A stretch of 64,000 nt of DNA. Origin: Hordeum vulgare subsp. vulgare. Its lineage: Eukaryota; Streptophyta; Magnoliopsida; Poales; Poaceae. Below, piece after piece: positions 24,086 to 35,789 of this stretch. Made by a program: the position numbers and the translations under genes. Numbering within the stretch: position 1 is the stretch's first letter; each line of letters opens with the position of its first letter. The notes beneath the pieces are model-generated. The model was not told the DNA's origin. It searched no databases and saw only the letters and a program-made list of their open reading frames with translations. The stretch lies in contig NC_058520.1 in the NCBI RefSeq assembly GCF_904849725.1, forward strand, positions 536,104,083 to 536,168,082. The letters run 5' to 3'.

Positions 24086-27000
24086 AGTTGGTATCAGAGC
24101 AGTACCGACCTAGGAGCCCCCTTGATTGATCGAACTTGGCCGAGTCGAGTCTAGTAAAAAAATACTTTGAGTCTAGTTATATATCGGAGAGTAGGATTCT
24201 TTTTCTCCTCTTCTATGCTCTGGTGAGGAATCTTGACGTAATAATTTACTCTACTCCTCTTCCCGCTCAAATTTTTTTTTAGAATCACGCGGATATTTTT
24301 GGAATCTATATGATGCCGATGTGACGGAGTTCTGTCTTGGTGCCTCCTGTCTGACTTGATTTTCTTCCGGGGAGTTGAGCTCCAGGGGATTCTTGAGCAC
24401 ATCGTTATCATTCAGATTTCTTAGTATCTCAGAACGAAGGATGTTCGTAATTGCTTCAATACTAGTAGTGGCGAGATAACCCCGATGTCCCCAGTACTGG
24501 TGCAGATTGTTCGGGAGTACTGCCATACTTTGTATCGTTGTGATCACGAGGGTCTGTAGTAGACGTAGGTCCGAGATTCTGGTTGTGTGTTGATGGATGT
24601 GATACAGGTGACGGGTTAGTTTAGGAGTTGTGTGAAATACTCCTTGTATCCGTGTACCAGATTGCATGACCAGATATTTCGGGAATTCTTAGGTGGGAAT
24701 TCAAGTAGTTGCTTATAGGACAATCTTCAAACAAATTCTTGATGTTAGGTTGGGGTTCGACATCTAGTGGATTCGTTTGTTCACGGTCGACTTACAGCGG
24801 TACACGTTGTGTCTTAAAGAGTCCTTGTAGCTTGCTACGACTCGGGGACTCTTTGTATGTCGGGTGCACTATCTTGCACTTGATGGCTACTGTAAAATCG
24901 AGCCCGTGCGATCCTGTCCACGAAAATATCGGACGAAATCTTTCTCATGAGTTTGTTCTGGCTTGTTTCATAAGCCTCATCCCTTTGTTTTGCTGAATAT
25001 GGTAATTCGAGTTGCTTCGATGTCAAGTGGTGATTTCAGATCCTTCCTAATCTGTGTTCTCATATTTTTATGTGAATGAAATTCTTTGCTCAATTAGATT
25101 GTCTTATCATTTCTTGTCAACCGGAGTCGTCGTGCTAATTCTTTTTCAACCGGTGTGCTTCGCTTCAGTGAATTCAATCCTCTCTAATGTTGCAGATTAT
25201 TCTCTCAATTCTTTCTGGAGTTATCTCATCTGTCTCAAGTTGTCCTTGTTTTTCCCCGCCCTCCCGCCCTTTTTCTTCAGGGATTCAATTTTCATCCAAG
25301 AGTTTTCTCTTCGTTGTGCTTCCGCTGTTTGTTCTTTCTCTCTTATCCAATGATTCATTGTGAAGATTCTCAAGAGCTTCGTGTTCCTCCTCAGCCAGTC
25401 TTGTTATTTTTTCTGGTGAATTCAATTTAGTTGTCTGTGTCATCTTATCCATTCATCCTTGTAATTCTTTTCATGTTGGAGATTCTTTCAGCCTATCTTG
25501 GTTATTCATTCCTCTCTTTTCATCCGGAGTGTTGAAGATATCTCAGAAGTTTCGTGTTTTCAATTCTTTTAATTATTTCGAGGTTCTCAACCTCATATAG
25601 TTTTCATTTCTACCGGTGCAATATCCCTCTTGCTAGCAATATTTTCAACGGTGATTTCTTTGAGTGGGCCCATAACCCACAGGTTTTTCCCAGGATCTTA
25701 TATGTCTCTTCTAATCATCTGGAGATCTTTAATTCTTTTCAACTATGACGTAAGTATGAATTTCATCAGTCATATTCCTTCTTCAAGATCTATTGGAATT
25801 AATTCTATTATTTGGCTCAACCTTGCATCCTTCTTTATTCCGGAGTGTCTCAGCTATTCTTGGTGTTGTTCCTCGTCATCATTCTCAGCTTGCAAATTCG
25901 AAGGAGTGTTTCTCTCAGTCTTTTTCCATTCTCGTGAAGATTGTCATCTCAGCTTCGCGTTATCCTCTCATTTGTTGTCAATCATGAGTAATCCCTTTCG
26001 TGCTATACGGTGCAGTTCTGAGTTGTTTTTATTTCTCGTTCCTCCTAAGGCCATCATTTTAGAAGATTCGTTGTTCTCAGCTTTCAGCTTTCATCCTCAA
26101 TTCTTCTCAATTGCTGTCTATTCGTTCGTCTCTCGATTGTCCGGTGCCTTGTTCAAGTTTTCTGTTAGGTGGCTCATGATCTCTTTGTTCTCTTGTATCT
26201 CCACTAATTCGTGGTGTTGCCATTTATTTGTGAATTCTTACCGGTGTCTCCTTCAAGACTTCGTCTAGTTTGTGCTCATATATCTCCTCAATCATTTCTA
26301 GAAGAATAAGTTGTATGCTAAATCCGTCGCTTGTCATTAATTTAACTTGATGAAGGATAAGCATAACATAATTCTTATTCTTATTCATAGTAATCTGAAT
26401 TCTTCTTCCGGAGTGGCTCGTGGTTTCAATTCTTTTCTCGTGTGCTTATCTTTAAATTTTCCGGAGTTCCAAGTTCTTTTAAGTATCTCTTTGTGAGCCT
26501 TCATCTAAATATTGGCAAGGTCATAATCTTATTCTTTTCTACCTTCATATCGTTGCATCGTTCATTTGTATACGGAGGTCCTTCTTGGTGGTTCATCAAG
26601 GTTTCAATCCATTCTCAAGTGTTCTTCAAGAATCTTGTTGGAGAACCTCAAGTTTTCTTATCTTGCATTTCCAAGTGCATTCGTTCTTCCTTTATTCTTT
26701 GAGGTGGTGTTATAGCATTCTTGTTAGTGTAGGAGCCTCGAAGAGTTTTCCTTTCAAGAATGAGATTATTAAACCCACCAATTCTATGATCATGAGATAT
26801 TTCTACCCATGATTTCTTCATTGAGCTATCTTGGTTTGGATTTCACCTAAAGATTTTCCTATGGATTGTTGCTATCATGGTGCTTGTCATTAATCCAAGT
26901 TCTCCATGTATCCCCTCGGTGTAAGAAATTGTTCATATCTTGTTTCTCCCAATCAACTCTTGTTTCTGTTAGTGGCTGGTTGTCACTTCATTTGTTTGAA

Positions 27001-27501
27001 AAGGTTTCCATAAGCCCACCACTATCTTGTTCTTTTCATTGTTGTTTTCCCAACAACTCTGTTCAATTCTTCTTGCAAGGGCGCTTGCCAAGTTCATTTG
27101 AGATAGTAGTTTTCATTCTTTTCTTCATTCTCTTCTTCCGCTTGAGCTAGTTCCTATTCTATTGTTCGGGAGGCATTGTGATATTGCTCTTTTGGGTCTA
27201 GCTTCTTGTTCTGTCAAGATCATGGTGTTCCCTTGTTCTATTCAGTTGTTTGTTATGTATATTGTAAATTTCTACCATCTTATCGAATTTTTTGTCCCAT
27301 TTTCCTACCGAAGTGCTGCCGGAATTTTCTGTGAATTCTGGCTTCTTTCTCATGTCATTCCTCATCTCCTTGCAACTTTCAAGGATCATTGGTTTCACTC
27401 GTTTGTCAAAGAAGCGACTAAATTTTACCTTGTTCTTTCTCATCCTCTCCCCCTTTCATTCTTGGATCTCGGGGCGAGATCCTCTTGTAGTGTAGGAGAG
27501 T
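24086..27501 (+). other. Non-coding internal domain of LARD C
   Basis: Strongly T-rich on the plus strand from about 25000 onward, with many imperfect segments carrying CCGGAG or CCGGTG followed by TTCAATTCTTTT-like sequence. Open frames here (for example 25630-26268) are Phe/Ser/Leu-rich as T-rich DNA predicts and match nothing I recognise. The 3' end has GGATCTCGGGGCGAGATCC, a form I associate with the end of pol in Triticeae Gypsy elements, hinting at the autonomous ancestor. Confidence 0.75.
24089..24100 (+). other. Primer binding site of LARD C
   Basis: TGGTATCAGAGC, complementary to the 3' end of initiator Met tRNA, three bases after the 5' LTR end. An intact site argues that this LARD could still be reverse transcribed if proteins are supplied in trans. 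Confidence 0.92.
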
Positions 27502-30500
27502 TGTGACAGCCCGATGCCGACGTTCCAGAAGATTCCCCTCTCTTTCCGTTTTCGTCGTGTGTCTATTTTTATTTGTCGCATCATCATCGCATCATGCGCA
27601 TCATCAGCATTGCATCGACATCCTGTTGCCGCCAGTTTTCGAAAACCTTGCATTCGTTAGTATTTGCCGGTTCTCGTCGTTGTCCGTTCTGAGTTCGACC
27701 GCACACGCACGCGCCCGCGGCATCGTCGAAACCTTGTTTTAAAGTGTGCGGAAAACTTTCTCCGATTGAGATGAAACTTGGCGTGCGGTATTAATTTAGT
27801 GTAGGTAGGTCGTCCGTCAAATTTCATCGCGATCGGAGCTCGTTTGTTACCCGTGTCGTTTATTATATAGCGGCACTATAGCCGGTCAATTGTCGGGCGT
27901 TTGTCGGTGTTTTAACAATCATTGCCGCGCCGCCCGTTTTCCCTCTCGTCTCCGGATAACCGCTCCACACGGCCCACTAGCTCCTCCTAGCCACTTCCTC
28001 CGTTCGTGGTCATCGGATCGCGATCGGACGGACGAGGTCCACCCCTCCTGAGACCAACCCTATATAAGTAACACCCCCCTAGAGAGAGCCCTCTCACTTC
28101 ACTAGGGTTTTCCCTAGTCATTTTTGCAGCCACCCCCTCAAAAAAACCCACCTGCTAGCCCCATGTCCTCCCTCACCGGAATCTCATCCCAGGTCAGATC
28201 TGGACCATTGGATTTCCATCCAAAGGCCCAGATTCGTCAGTTTTCCCACCTACCGGACATGTCCGTGGTCAAACCGGACACGTCCGGCGACCACAGAGCC
28301 ACAGAGGCCGAGCTCCAGATCGGGGAGGAGCCCCGATCCAGAGCAGCCGTCGCCCTAGTGCCCGCCTTCCTCCGCCGCCCGCGCCGAATCTCGCGCCGCC
28401 TTCTGCCCCGCGCAGGTCGCTGCCCTCGCCCCGTGCCCGTTGCTGCGTGCACTGCCCGAGCGCGCCGGCGTTCTCAGCTCGCCGCCGACCCTTCTGCTGT
28501 CGGGAATGGGACCCTCGGGACCAGATCCGCCCGGATCCGGCGAGCCCCCACCGGATCCATGCTCCCTGCATCCCGCCAGCCACGCCGAGACCAGTGGTGG
28601 CGCCGCCATGGCCTCCCGCTGCGAGCAGCTCGCCCGAGCGCAGCGCCCGCTGCTCATGTGCGTGAGCGCACGAGGAGCCAGGCCCAGCGCCCTTCCGCTT
28701 TGGCCCAGCTGGCCTCCGTGGCCCAGCTCCACCCGAGGCCTTCCTCGGCCCAGAGCGCACCGACCAGGCCGAGGCCTGCTCAGGTGAGACTATCCCCGCC
28801 CTGCATTTTTTGTATATCTTGCGCCCCGTGTTAGCCCAGTTAGGAATTCGGCTCGTTAGTGTTTTTTGAATTTAGGTTCTAGGATTTAAACCTTTTGAGG
28901 AGAAATAGGCAGATCTTAGAATGCCCATAGATTTTTATCCGTAAGTCGGAACGAGGCAAGTTATATATCTTTTTCGTGTAGTTTTATGCGTAGATTACGT
29001 TTGTGCACCTTGCGTATTTGTTCGATTTAGTTTAGCGTGCCAAATGCTTTGTTTACCGTGCTGTCTATATAGGATAGACGCCTTATTTATTTTTCGCGCT
29101 AGACCGTATTGCCCGAATGCCGTTTTAGAAATACCCATGTTTTAGAGACTAATTTGCCATGTATTTTAGAGCGGTCAATTGTATTTTTACGTATAGGGAT
29201 TTGCCGGTAATTTATTTTCCCGCGTATAGGTTATTTCTCTCGCATTTATGTGTAGCATTATTTTGTGTTGCAACCCCACATATTTTATATGTTTTCGGGT
29301 TTTCTGTGCATTTAGTTTTAGCTTTTGAGTAAATTAGTTCGCGTGATATTTTTACCGTGATGCCCTTTTGTTTAATTCGTAGGATTTATTCCGTGCCTCG
29401 TTTGAATTAGTTGTCAACTAGGGAGTTTTTCTTAGATGTTTAGTCTAGCCCCTGGTATTTTTAGTTGCAATAGAAATGCATGTTTAGGGGTATTTTGATT
29501 TCCCTCAAGTTGCTAGAAATAGTGCTGATTTGGAGGAGCTGAAATATCTCTAAGTCTGAAATCTGTTATATTTTGTTGTTGTCTTGTCTTGCTTGCATCT
29601 TGTGTTCTGTAGCTCTTTTGAGGTTGGTCCAATGGAGTTAGTTGTACCTCTTGTGTTTCTCTAGCATGTTGTGAAGTTTCATGCCATTTGGAGACCTGTA
29701 GCTTAAGATTTTGCTGCTGTCAATATTGCTTTAGACCGAAAACTGCACTTTCATGAGGTGTTATTTTCACTAAGTCTGAAATGGTGTGTGGGATGCCATT
29801 TTGTGACTTCTTTTCCTAGTGTTCCTTGCTGCTAAGCTAGTTGTTGTTAGTTGTTTGTAGTAGTGCTTCTTGCCCTCTTCCGTGCCATGCCTTGCTTGAG
29901 CATATCGGAATTGTGTAGCCGTAGTTGTGGGGTATAGAAAATGCTATGTGGCTGATTTTGGCAGATTATAGTCATTTCTTGTTTTGCTCGTAGCTTTTGA
30001 ACCGTAGCTCTGAATTGATCGTGCCCTACATGAAACTTGCTTAGAATCTCGTGTAGTTTCATTTTCTCTTACTGTTTGTATGTTTTGCAGTGCTCGTAGC
30101 CATCGTTGCACATATATTGCATTCATGACATCATATCTTGCGATGCTTGTATCTTTTGAACCGTAGCTCCGTTGGAGATGTTCTTTATGTGTAGATTGCT
30201 TGTCTTGACACATAGAATCACGTGAACCTATATGTTTTGCTGTTTAACAACCAATTAAATGCATTAGTTCAGATCTGGACAGAATTGTAAATTAACATGT
30301 GAGGTCGACTCGGAGATGCTATATGTCATTTCCGACCTCATTTAAAATGCCTAGAGAGGTAGTTTAATCGGGATAGAACTAAATAATAAACGTGGAGTTT
30401 CGTCAATATGCAACTCGTTGCATATTGAACTTCACTTAATGTGTAGTGTTTGATTGTGTGAATTGTCATGTCGTGACTTGCATGTATTCAGCTATTCATG

Positions 30501-32315
30501 CATCATTTGTGTTGTGCATCGTGTGGTGAATTCCGTGTGTTGATTTGTGTTTCCGGTTTGCTTCGTCTCGATAGAGTTCCGCAAGCGTGTCGGATCTGAG
30601 GACCGTTCGACCACGTCGGTTCGTCTGCTTCACGGAGGCATTCTTCTTCCAAGCGGGATCTCAAGCCAGATGATCATTTCCCCAGATACCATTGCTATCA
30701 TTGCCATGCTAGTTTTTATCGCTTCTATCGATTATGTCTCGTTGCCTACCACATATTAAATATCAGCCTCTCAACAATGCCATGAAATATTCAACCTGTT
30801 CAACCTAGCAAACCACTGATTGGCTATGTTTCTGCTTGCTTAACCCTGTTGATAGTGTTGCTAGTTGTAGGTGCAGATGCTTCCATGTGAAAGCATGGGT
30901 TCCTTGTTATATCACCATATTAATGCTATTTAATTTAATGCACCTATATACTTGGTAAAAGGTGGAAGACTCGGCCTTTTCTAGCCTGGTGTTTTGTTCC
31001 ACCTTTGCCCCCTTAGTTTCCGGCTACCGGTGTTATGTTCCATAAATGAGCGCTCCTAACACGGTCGGGGTTGTTATGGGGACCCCCTTGATAATTCGTT
31101 TTAGATTAAAGTTGGTCTGGCAAGGCCCAACTTTGGTACTACATTTGCCTAATAACCTAATAATAATGCATAGGGACCCGCCGGCACCCGCGGACTATTT
31201 TAATCAACCCCCGGGCCAGTGCTCCACATGAGTGTTGGTCCAAAATAGAGCAGCTTATTAACGCTACCCGGGGCAACTCGACGTTTGGCGTGGTAACCAT
31301 CGCTCGTCCGTCGTGTCCTGAGAACGAGGTACGCGACTCCTATCGGGATCGTCGACACGTCGGGCGGCCTTGCTGGATTAGTTTTACCTTTGACGAGATA
31401 TCTTGTGCATCGGGATTCCGGTGATGCTTTGGGTAATCTCAGAGTTGAGGTTTTCCACTAGGGAATCCGACGAGATCGCGAGCTTCGTGATTGAGGATTT
31501 CTATGCGGCTTGTGGTAATTTGTGATGGACTAGTTGGAGCACCCCTGCAGGGTTAAATCTTTCGGAAAGCCGTGCCCGCGGTTATGTGGCAACGTGGAAA
31601 CTTGAAATTAACTTACTTAAAACATGCCAACTGTGTGCGTAACCGTGACTGTCTCTTTCGTGAGTTCTTTCTCCGATCGAGGACACGGTGGGGTTATGCC
31701 TGACGTAGGTAGGTGTTCAGGATCATTCATTTGATCATCATTAACTCACGTCCGTTATGCGTAGATCTTCCCTCTCTTATTTTCTTGTACTGGTAAGTTA
31801 GCCACCAAATATATGCTTAGCCGTTGCTGCAACCTCACCACTGAACCATGCCTCACCCATTAAGCTTTGCTAGTCTTGATACCTTTGGAAATGAGATTGC
31901 TGAGTCCCCTGTGGCTCACATATTACTACAACACTAGTTGCAGGTACAGGTAAAGGTTACTTGACGCGAGCGCGTTGATTGTTCATTTGGAGTTGCTTCT
32001 TCCTCTTCTTCTTCATCGATCTAGGAAGGGTTCCAGGTCAGCAGCCTGGGATAGCAAGGATGGACGTCGTTCTTCTTTTGTCGTTTGTTTTCGTCCGTAG
32101 TCGGACCCTGCTTTTACTCTTGAGGTTTATGTAATGTACTGGTGTGACTCTGATGTAACTTGTGGCGAGTGTAAGCCAACTCTATATATATATCTCTTCT
32201 CTTCAGTACATGTACTTGTGACGATATCCATTCTTGCGACACGACGAGATGCGCTTCTATCCCTGACGAGGCCCTCGTGCCAAATTGAGGATAGGGTCGC
32301 CACTTGGGCGTGACA
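27502..32315 (+). repeat. 3' LTR of LARD C
   Basis: 4814 bp, TGTGACAGCCCG...GGGCGTGACA. Compared with the 5' LTR it lacks the second 103-bp unit and about 54 bp near the site equivalent to 22060-22115, and has a short insertion near 30230. TATA box at 28061-28068. Immediately upstream, TAGGAGAGT may be the polypurine tract. Confidence 0.92.
28061..28068 (+). promoter_or_regulatory. TATA box of the 3' LTR of LARD C
   Basis: TATATAAG at the same place as 19628-19635. It would drive transcription outward into 32316 onward. Confidence 0.7.
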
Positions 32316-32410
32316 GTCAGTTAGTCCGAACGTTTGAGGCTCGTTTAGGGCGTCCACCTCGATCGATCTTTTCTTATCGGACGCTAACCGGACGGTGCTC
32401 CTATATTGTA
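32316..32410. mobile_element. Right end of the TIR DNA transposon remnant
   Basis: TCCG/GGACG-rich sequence resembling the inverse of the 506-650 region, ending near GGTGCTC (32394-32400), which may correspond to GAGCATCTAC at 506. The first bases include the target duplication of LARD C. Confidence 0.3.
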
Positions 32411-32503
32411 CTCCCTCCGTCCTAAAATAACTGTCTCAACTTTATACTAGAGCTAGTATAAAGTTGTATTAAGCTTAAAACACTTATTTTAAGACAGAAG
32501 AAG
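32411..32503. mobile_element. Stowaway MITE (Tc1/mariner-related)
   Basis: 93 bp flanked by TA on both sides, beginning CTCCCTCCGTCC and ending in the degenerate complement AAGACAGAAGAAG. The interior is an inverted repeat (CAACTTTATACTAG / CTAGTATAAAGTTG). It has the typical size and structure of a non-autonomous mariner derivative. Confidence 0.9.
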
Positions 32504-32681
32504 TATATAATGTCTTTTCAACTAGTCCAGCTTATGCATGAAATGATTCATGAGGGCCCCTCGTGGCTAGATAGAGAGGCCACCTTGCAGTTGGGGTTTA
32601 TATATTTAACTAATCAGCAACTGTATGAGTTATGGGATCTCAATTATGACTTCCTCCTGTTTGTATTCTGCATGTGACAAT
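32504..32681. other. Unassigned spacer between two MITEs
   Basis: No gene or recognised repeat seen. Its last three bases, AAT, are the left duplication of the following MITE. Confidence 0.5.
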
Positions 32682-33044
32682 GGCCCTGTTTGGATTCATA
32701 GGCTAGAGTTTGTTTGAGCTAGTTGGGGCTCGAATAGCACTAAAGTATCCAAACACGAGGGTTAGATTGGAGCTAGTTGCATCTAATCCACCCAAAAAAA
32801 CTAGCCCACCCAAGAGGTGCTAATTGGAGCTAGTTTTTATGAGGCCCACTAAAAAGTCACTTTTCTCTCTCTATCCACCAGGTAATGACCCATTAAAAAT
32901 CATTTTCCTCTCTCCATCAAGTACAACTATTGTCAATCTAACCCTATCATCCAAACACCTCTTTGGCTAAAGTTAGTTTAAGGTTAGTCATGAGCTAGAA
33001 ACTAACTCTAACCTCTAGCTAAGTTAGAGTATCCAAACAGGGCC
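32682..33044. mobile_element. Tourist-like MITE
   Basis: 363 bp with terminal inverted repeats GGCCCTGTTTGGAT / ATCCAAACAGGGCC, flanked by AAT on each side (32679-32681, 33045-33047). The interior is AT-rich with repeated GAGCTAGTT/AACTAGCTC-like segments and no coding potential. The 3-bp duplication and terminal sequence suit a PIF/Harbinger-type MITE. Confidence 0.8.
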
Positions 33045-33047
33045 AAT

Positions 33048-33599
33048 ATATCACTGAATTGTTGCGTGGCCGTTTGTTCTTTAATTTTAGTTTGGCGCAA
33101 CAAACTTTGACGCTTAGGGATGGATCTTCCGTGTCAGCCGGCTCGCGTCGAGCATATATATGTGCAGGTCCGCGGTTTGACGTGTGCGTGTGTGCGTGTC
33201 GTGGCAGATAGGTAAGCGAAAAGCCAGAAAGGCGACATGTTTCGGAAAGTCCTATTCCACTCCCGAGCTCAAATGCTTTCTCATGAATAGTAAACTTAAA
33301 AAGAAAAAATTGAAAATCAAAATTCAGCACGGAGTAACATTCGTGAGAGTCGAAACAAAATTAATTATCCAAAATGTATCCAAAACTACACTTTGTTTTT
33401 TCGCCATGACTTCTACAAATGTTATTTCGAACTGAAATTTTATAAGCATACAAAACATTTATTAAAATTTATCATAAAAAAAATCATTTTTAATGTTTTT
33501 ACTATTTTTTTAATTTAACTGTTAATGAGGAAGCATATGAGTTTGGAGAAAAAACTCCATGTCCCTGTGTTCCGTAGTTTTTCATATCCACTAGTCCAT
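33048..33599. other. AT-rich intergenic DNA without recognised gene
   Basis: Contains a short GC-richer part with a GTGTGCGTGTGTGCGTGT run (about 33183-33200), then AT-rich sequence. I see no coding region or defined element end. Confidence 0.5.
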
Positions 33600-34310
33600 T
33601 ACTATTTGGAGCGCGGTCGCCACGAAGCAACCACGGACGCACCCCTCACGTGCTGGAGCTTTTATGGGGCTGCCCATTTTCAGGGTCCACCCTTATCAGT
33701 TTTGGGATTTTTTAGATCTACGTTAATATTCTTAAAATTGTGAATATTTAGTGGAAAATTCTTCACATCAGTTGGCGGATTTAATATGCTCGTCCGCCGC
33801 CTGGTCTGCTTGACAAGTGCCTTTTTGACTTACTTACCCGTTCGTTGTATTATCTATCTCTCTGTTCACGTTTTCTATAACATGATCTTTATTATAATTT
33901 TTTCTCTAACATAGTTTTAATTGCAGAAATACAAAAAGGACATCAAAAACTTGTTGTCTATTATGGGGCGGGTGGCCACGGAGCGACCACGGTGCACCCC
34001 TCACGTGCTGGAGCTTTTATGGGGCTACCTACTTTCGGGGTCCACCCTAAGCGTTTTTTTGATTTTTTTTTAATTTGCAAAAATAATAATTGAAAATCGT
34101 AAATGTTTTATGGAAAACTCTTCACATCAGCACGCGGATTTAACATGCGCGTTCACCATCTGGTTTGCTTGACAAGTGTCGTCTCGGACTCATTTACTTA
34201 TTTGTGATCTTATCTATCTCTCTTCACATTTTTTGTAACATGATTTTTGTTACATATTTTTTCAATATAAGTCTTGTTGTAAAAATATAGAAAAGACGCC
34301 AAAAACATTG
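33600..34310. repeat. Diverged tandem duplication, period about 355 bp
   Basis: Two units, about 33600-33955 and 33956-34310. Each has a GC-rich head with CTCACGTGCTGGAGCTTTTA (33645 and 34000), then CTTCACATCAG, GCTTGACAAGTG and TATCTATCTCTC, then an AT-rich tail. Probably an old internal repeat of a transposable element I cannot name. Confidence 0.85.
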
Positions 34311-35509
34311 TCACAAACTTTGCAACAAGATTGGAGACGTCCTTATTGCAAAAAAAGAAAAAATCTCCAACACGAACCATATTTTCAACTTATTTTTATG
34401 CAACACGATCTATGGTGTATAAAAAATCATGCAACATAACATGTTTTGCAAATGTTTCCGCAACAAGATCTCTATTACAAAGCAGAGGAAAATGAATTGT
34501 GTCAGATCCGACGAGCCGTGAGGTGGTGGATCTTTTTAAAAGATCTGCCGGCCGAAGCAAAGCAGGCCCCTATATTTTATGTTCTTTTTTTTTGTTCTGA
34601 ATTTGCAAATATATTCCAAAGTTGTGATCATTTTTTTCAAATCGTGAACAGCTTTTGTAAGCGTGTTTTTTTAAAATTCAAAAAATATTCCTCAATATAA
34701 AAATATATTCAAAAATTCAAAAAAGTTCATAGAATTCAAATTTGTTCATAGGATTTAAAAAATGTTCATCAAAATTCATAATTTGTTCATCAAACTAAAA
34801 ATATATTCAGGAAATTATATATATTTTCATTTTTTCCAAAAATATTCATGAAATTAAAAATTTGTTCATTGTATTAAAAAATTGTTCATCATCTTCTCAA
34901 AAAAATGTTCTTCAATACAATTGTTTTTCATTGAATACAAAAAAATGTTCATTCTTTTCTAAATCACGGGCACTTGTTCATAAAAATTAAAAATTGTTCA
35001 TGAATAAAAGTTAAAATGAGAAAATGCTCATAATATTTGTTCATAAAAATTAAAAATTGTTCATTATTTTCTAAATCACGGACATTTTTGAATTCAATAA
35101 CTGTTTTATTAAAAAAATTTATTTTTCATAATTTTATAATTTGTTGTAATCCGAAATTATTTTAGCATAGAATGATACAAAACAGAAACAAAATAAAGTA
35201 AAGTGAAAAAAAAAACAGAGAGCGCCTCGTCCCGCGCATGGGCAGGCCCAACAGGGAACGCGGGGGCGCTGGAGGGTGCGTGCTGCCGCGACTGAGGGCG
35301 CCACGCGGGCCTAGTAGGGGCTCCTGTTTTCCAGTCCATCGGCACAAGCTTTGTGTAGCCAGCAAAAACATCGAATGGGCCCAAAATAGTTGAAGACTGG
35401 GAATGAATTCCATTCCGGAGCTTCCTTCAGATTCCCAACGGCGGCTCAGCTGTGTCGTAGACCCAACCTCAAATGGGAAAAAAAGCAGCATATTGGAAGA
35501 AGACGGCGA
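34311..35509. other. AT-rich stretch with degenerate TTCAT/AAAA repeats
   Basis: From about 34590 to 35110 the motif TTGTTCAT or TTCATNAAATTNAAAAA recurs at irregular spacing, forming no exact tandem array. 35210-35350 is GC-rich. No gene seen. This type of sequence is common inside Triticeae DNA transposons. Confidence 0.5.
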
Positions 35510-35640
35510 CACTACAACAAAATTTATTTGGGCTTAAGCGAGTTTGCCTAGTGCACAAGTGAAATCCCACCTCGGCCCAAAAATAAGGCCGAGATGAAGC
35601 CCATGTATTTTTTATATTGGGTGCAGCATTGTGCCGTTAT
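35510..35640. mobile_element. Possible CACTA terminus fragment
   Basis: CACTACAACAAAA resembles the 13-bp terminus of CACTA elements and is followed by an inverted motif CTCGGCC...GGCCGAG (about 35571-35594), as in subterminal regions. No matching other end or 3-bp duplication could be identified, so this may be chance. Confidence 0.3.
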
Positions 35641-35789
35641 AGGTTTGTCAACAAAAAATGCTCAAAAATAATAATAAAAAATGTTGTCAAGAAAATTCTT
35701 CAAAAAAATTGTTTCCCCTAAAAAAAGTCCAATGATAAGCTCCAAAAACATAAAATAAAAATGGAGTTCATAGGTTCAACACCCACAAG

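Larger units (their letters stand above)
19069..32315 (+). mobile_element. LARD C: Gypsy-derived non-coding LTR element (Sukkula-like)
   Basis: 13.2 kb on the plus strand, with LTRs of 5017 and 4814 bp around a 3416-bp internal domain. LTRs start TGTGACAGCCCG and end GGGCGTGACA. A near-perfect initiator-Met primer site follows the 5' LTR. The internal domain has no recognisable gag or pol. Very long LTRs with a short conserved non-coding interior define large retrotransposon derivatives such as barley Sukkula; the name is tentative. The flanks are GTTAG (left) and GTCAG (right), or an exact GTTAG four bases further right. Confidence 0.88.

Noticed and set aside
25630..26268. 212-codon hydrophobic open frame that could look like a membrane protein
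   Set aside because: Phe/Ser/Leu richness follows directly from the T-rich strand; no start context or domain.
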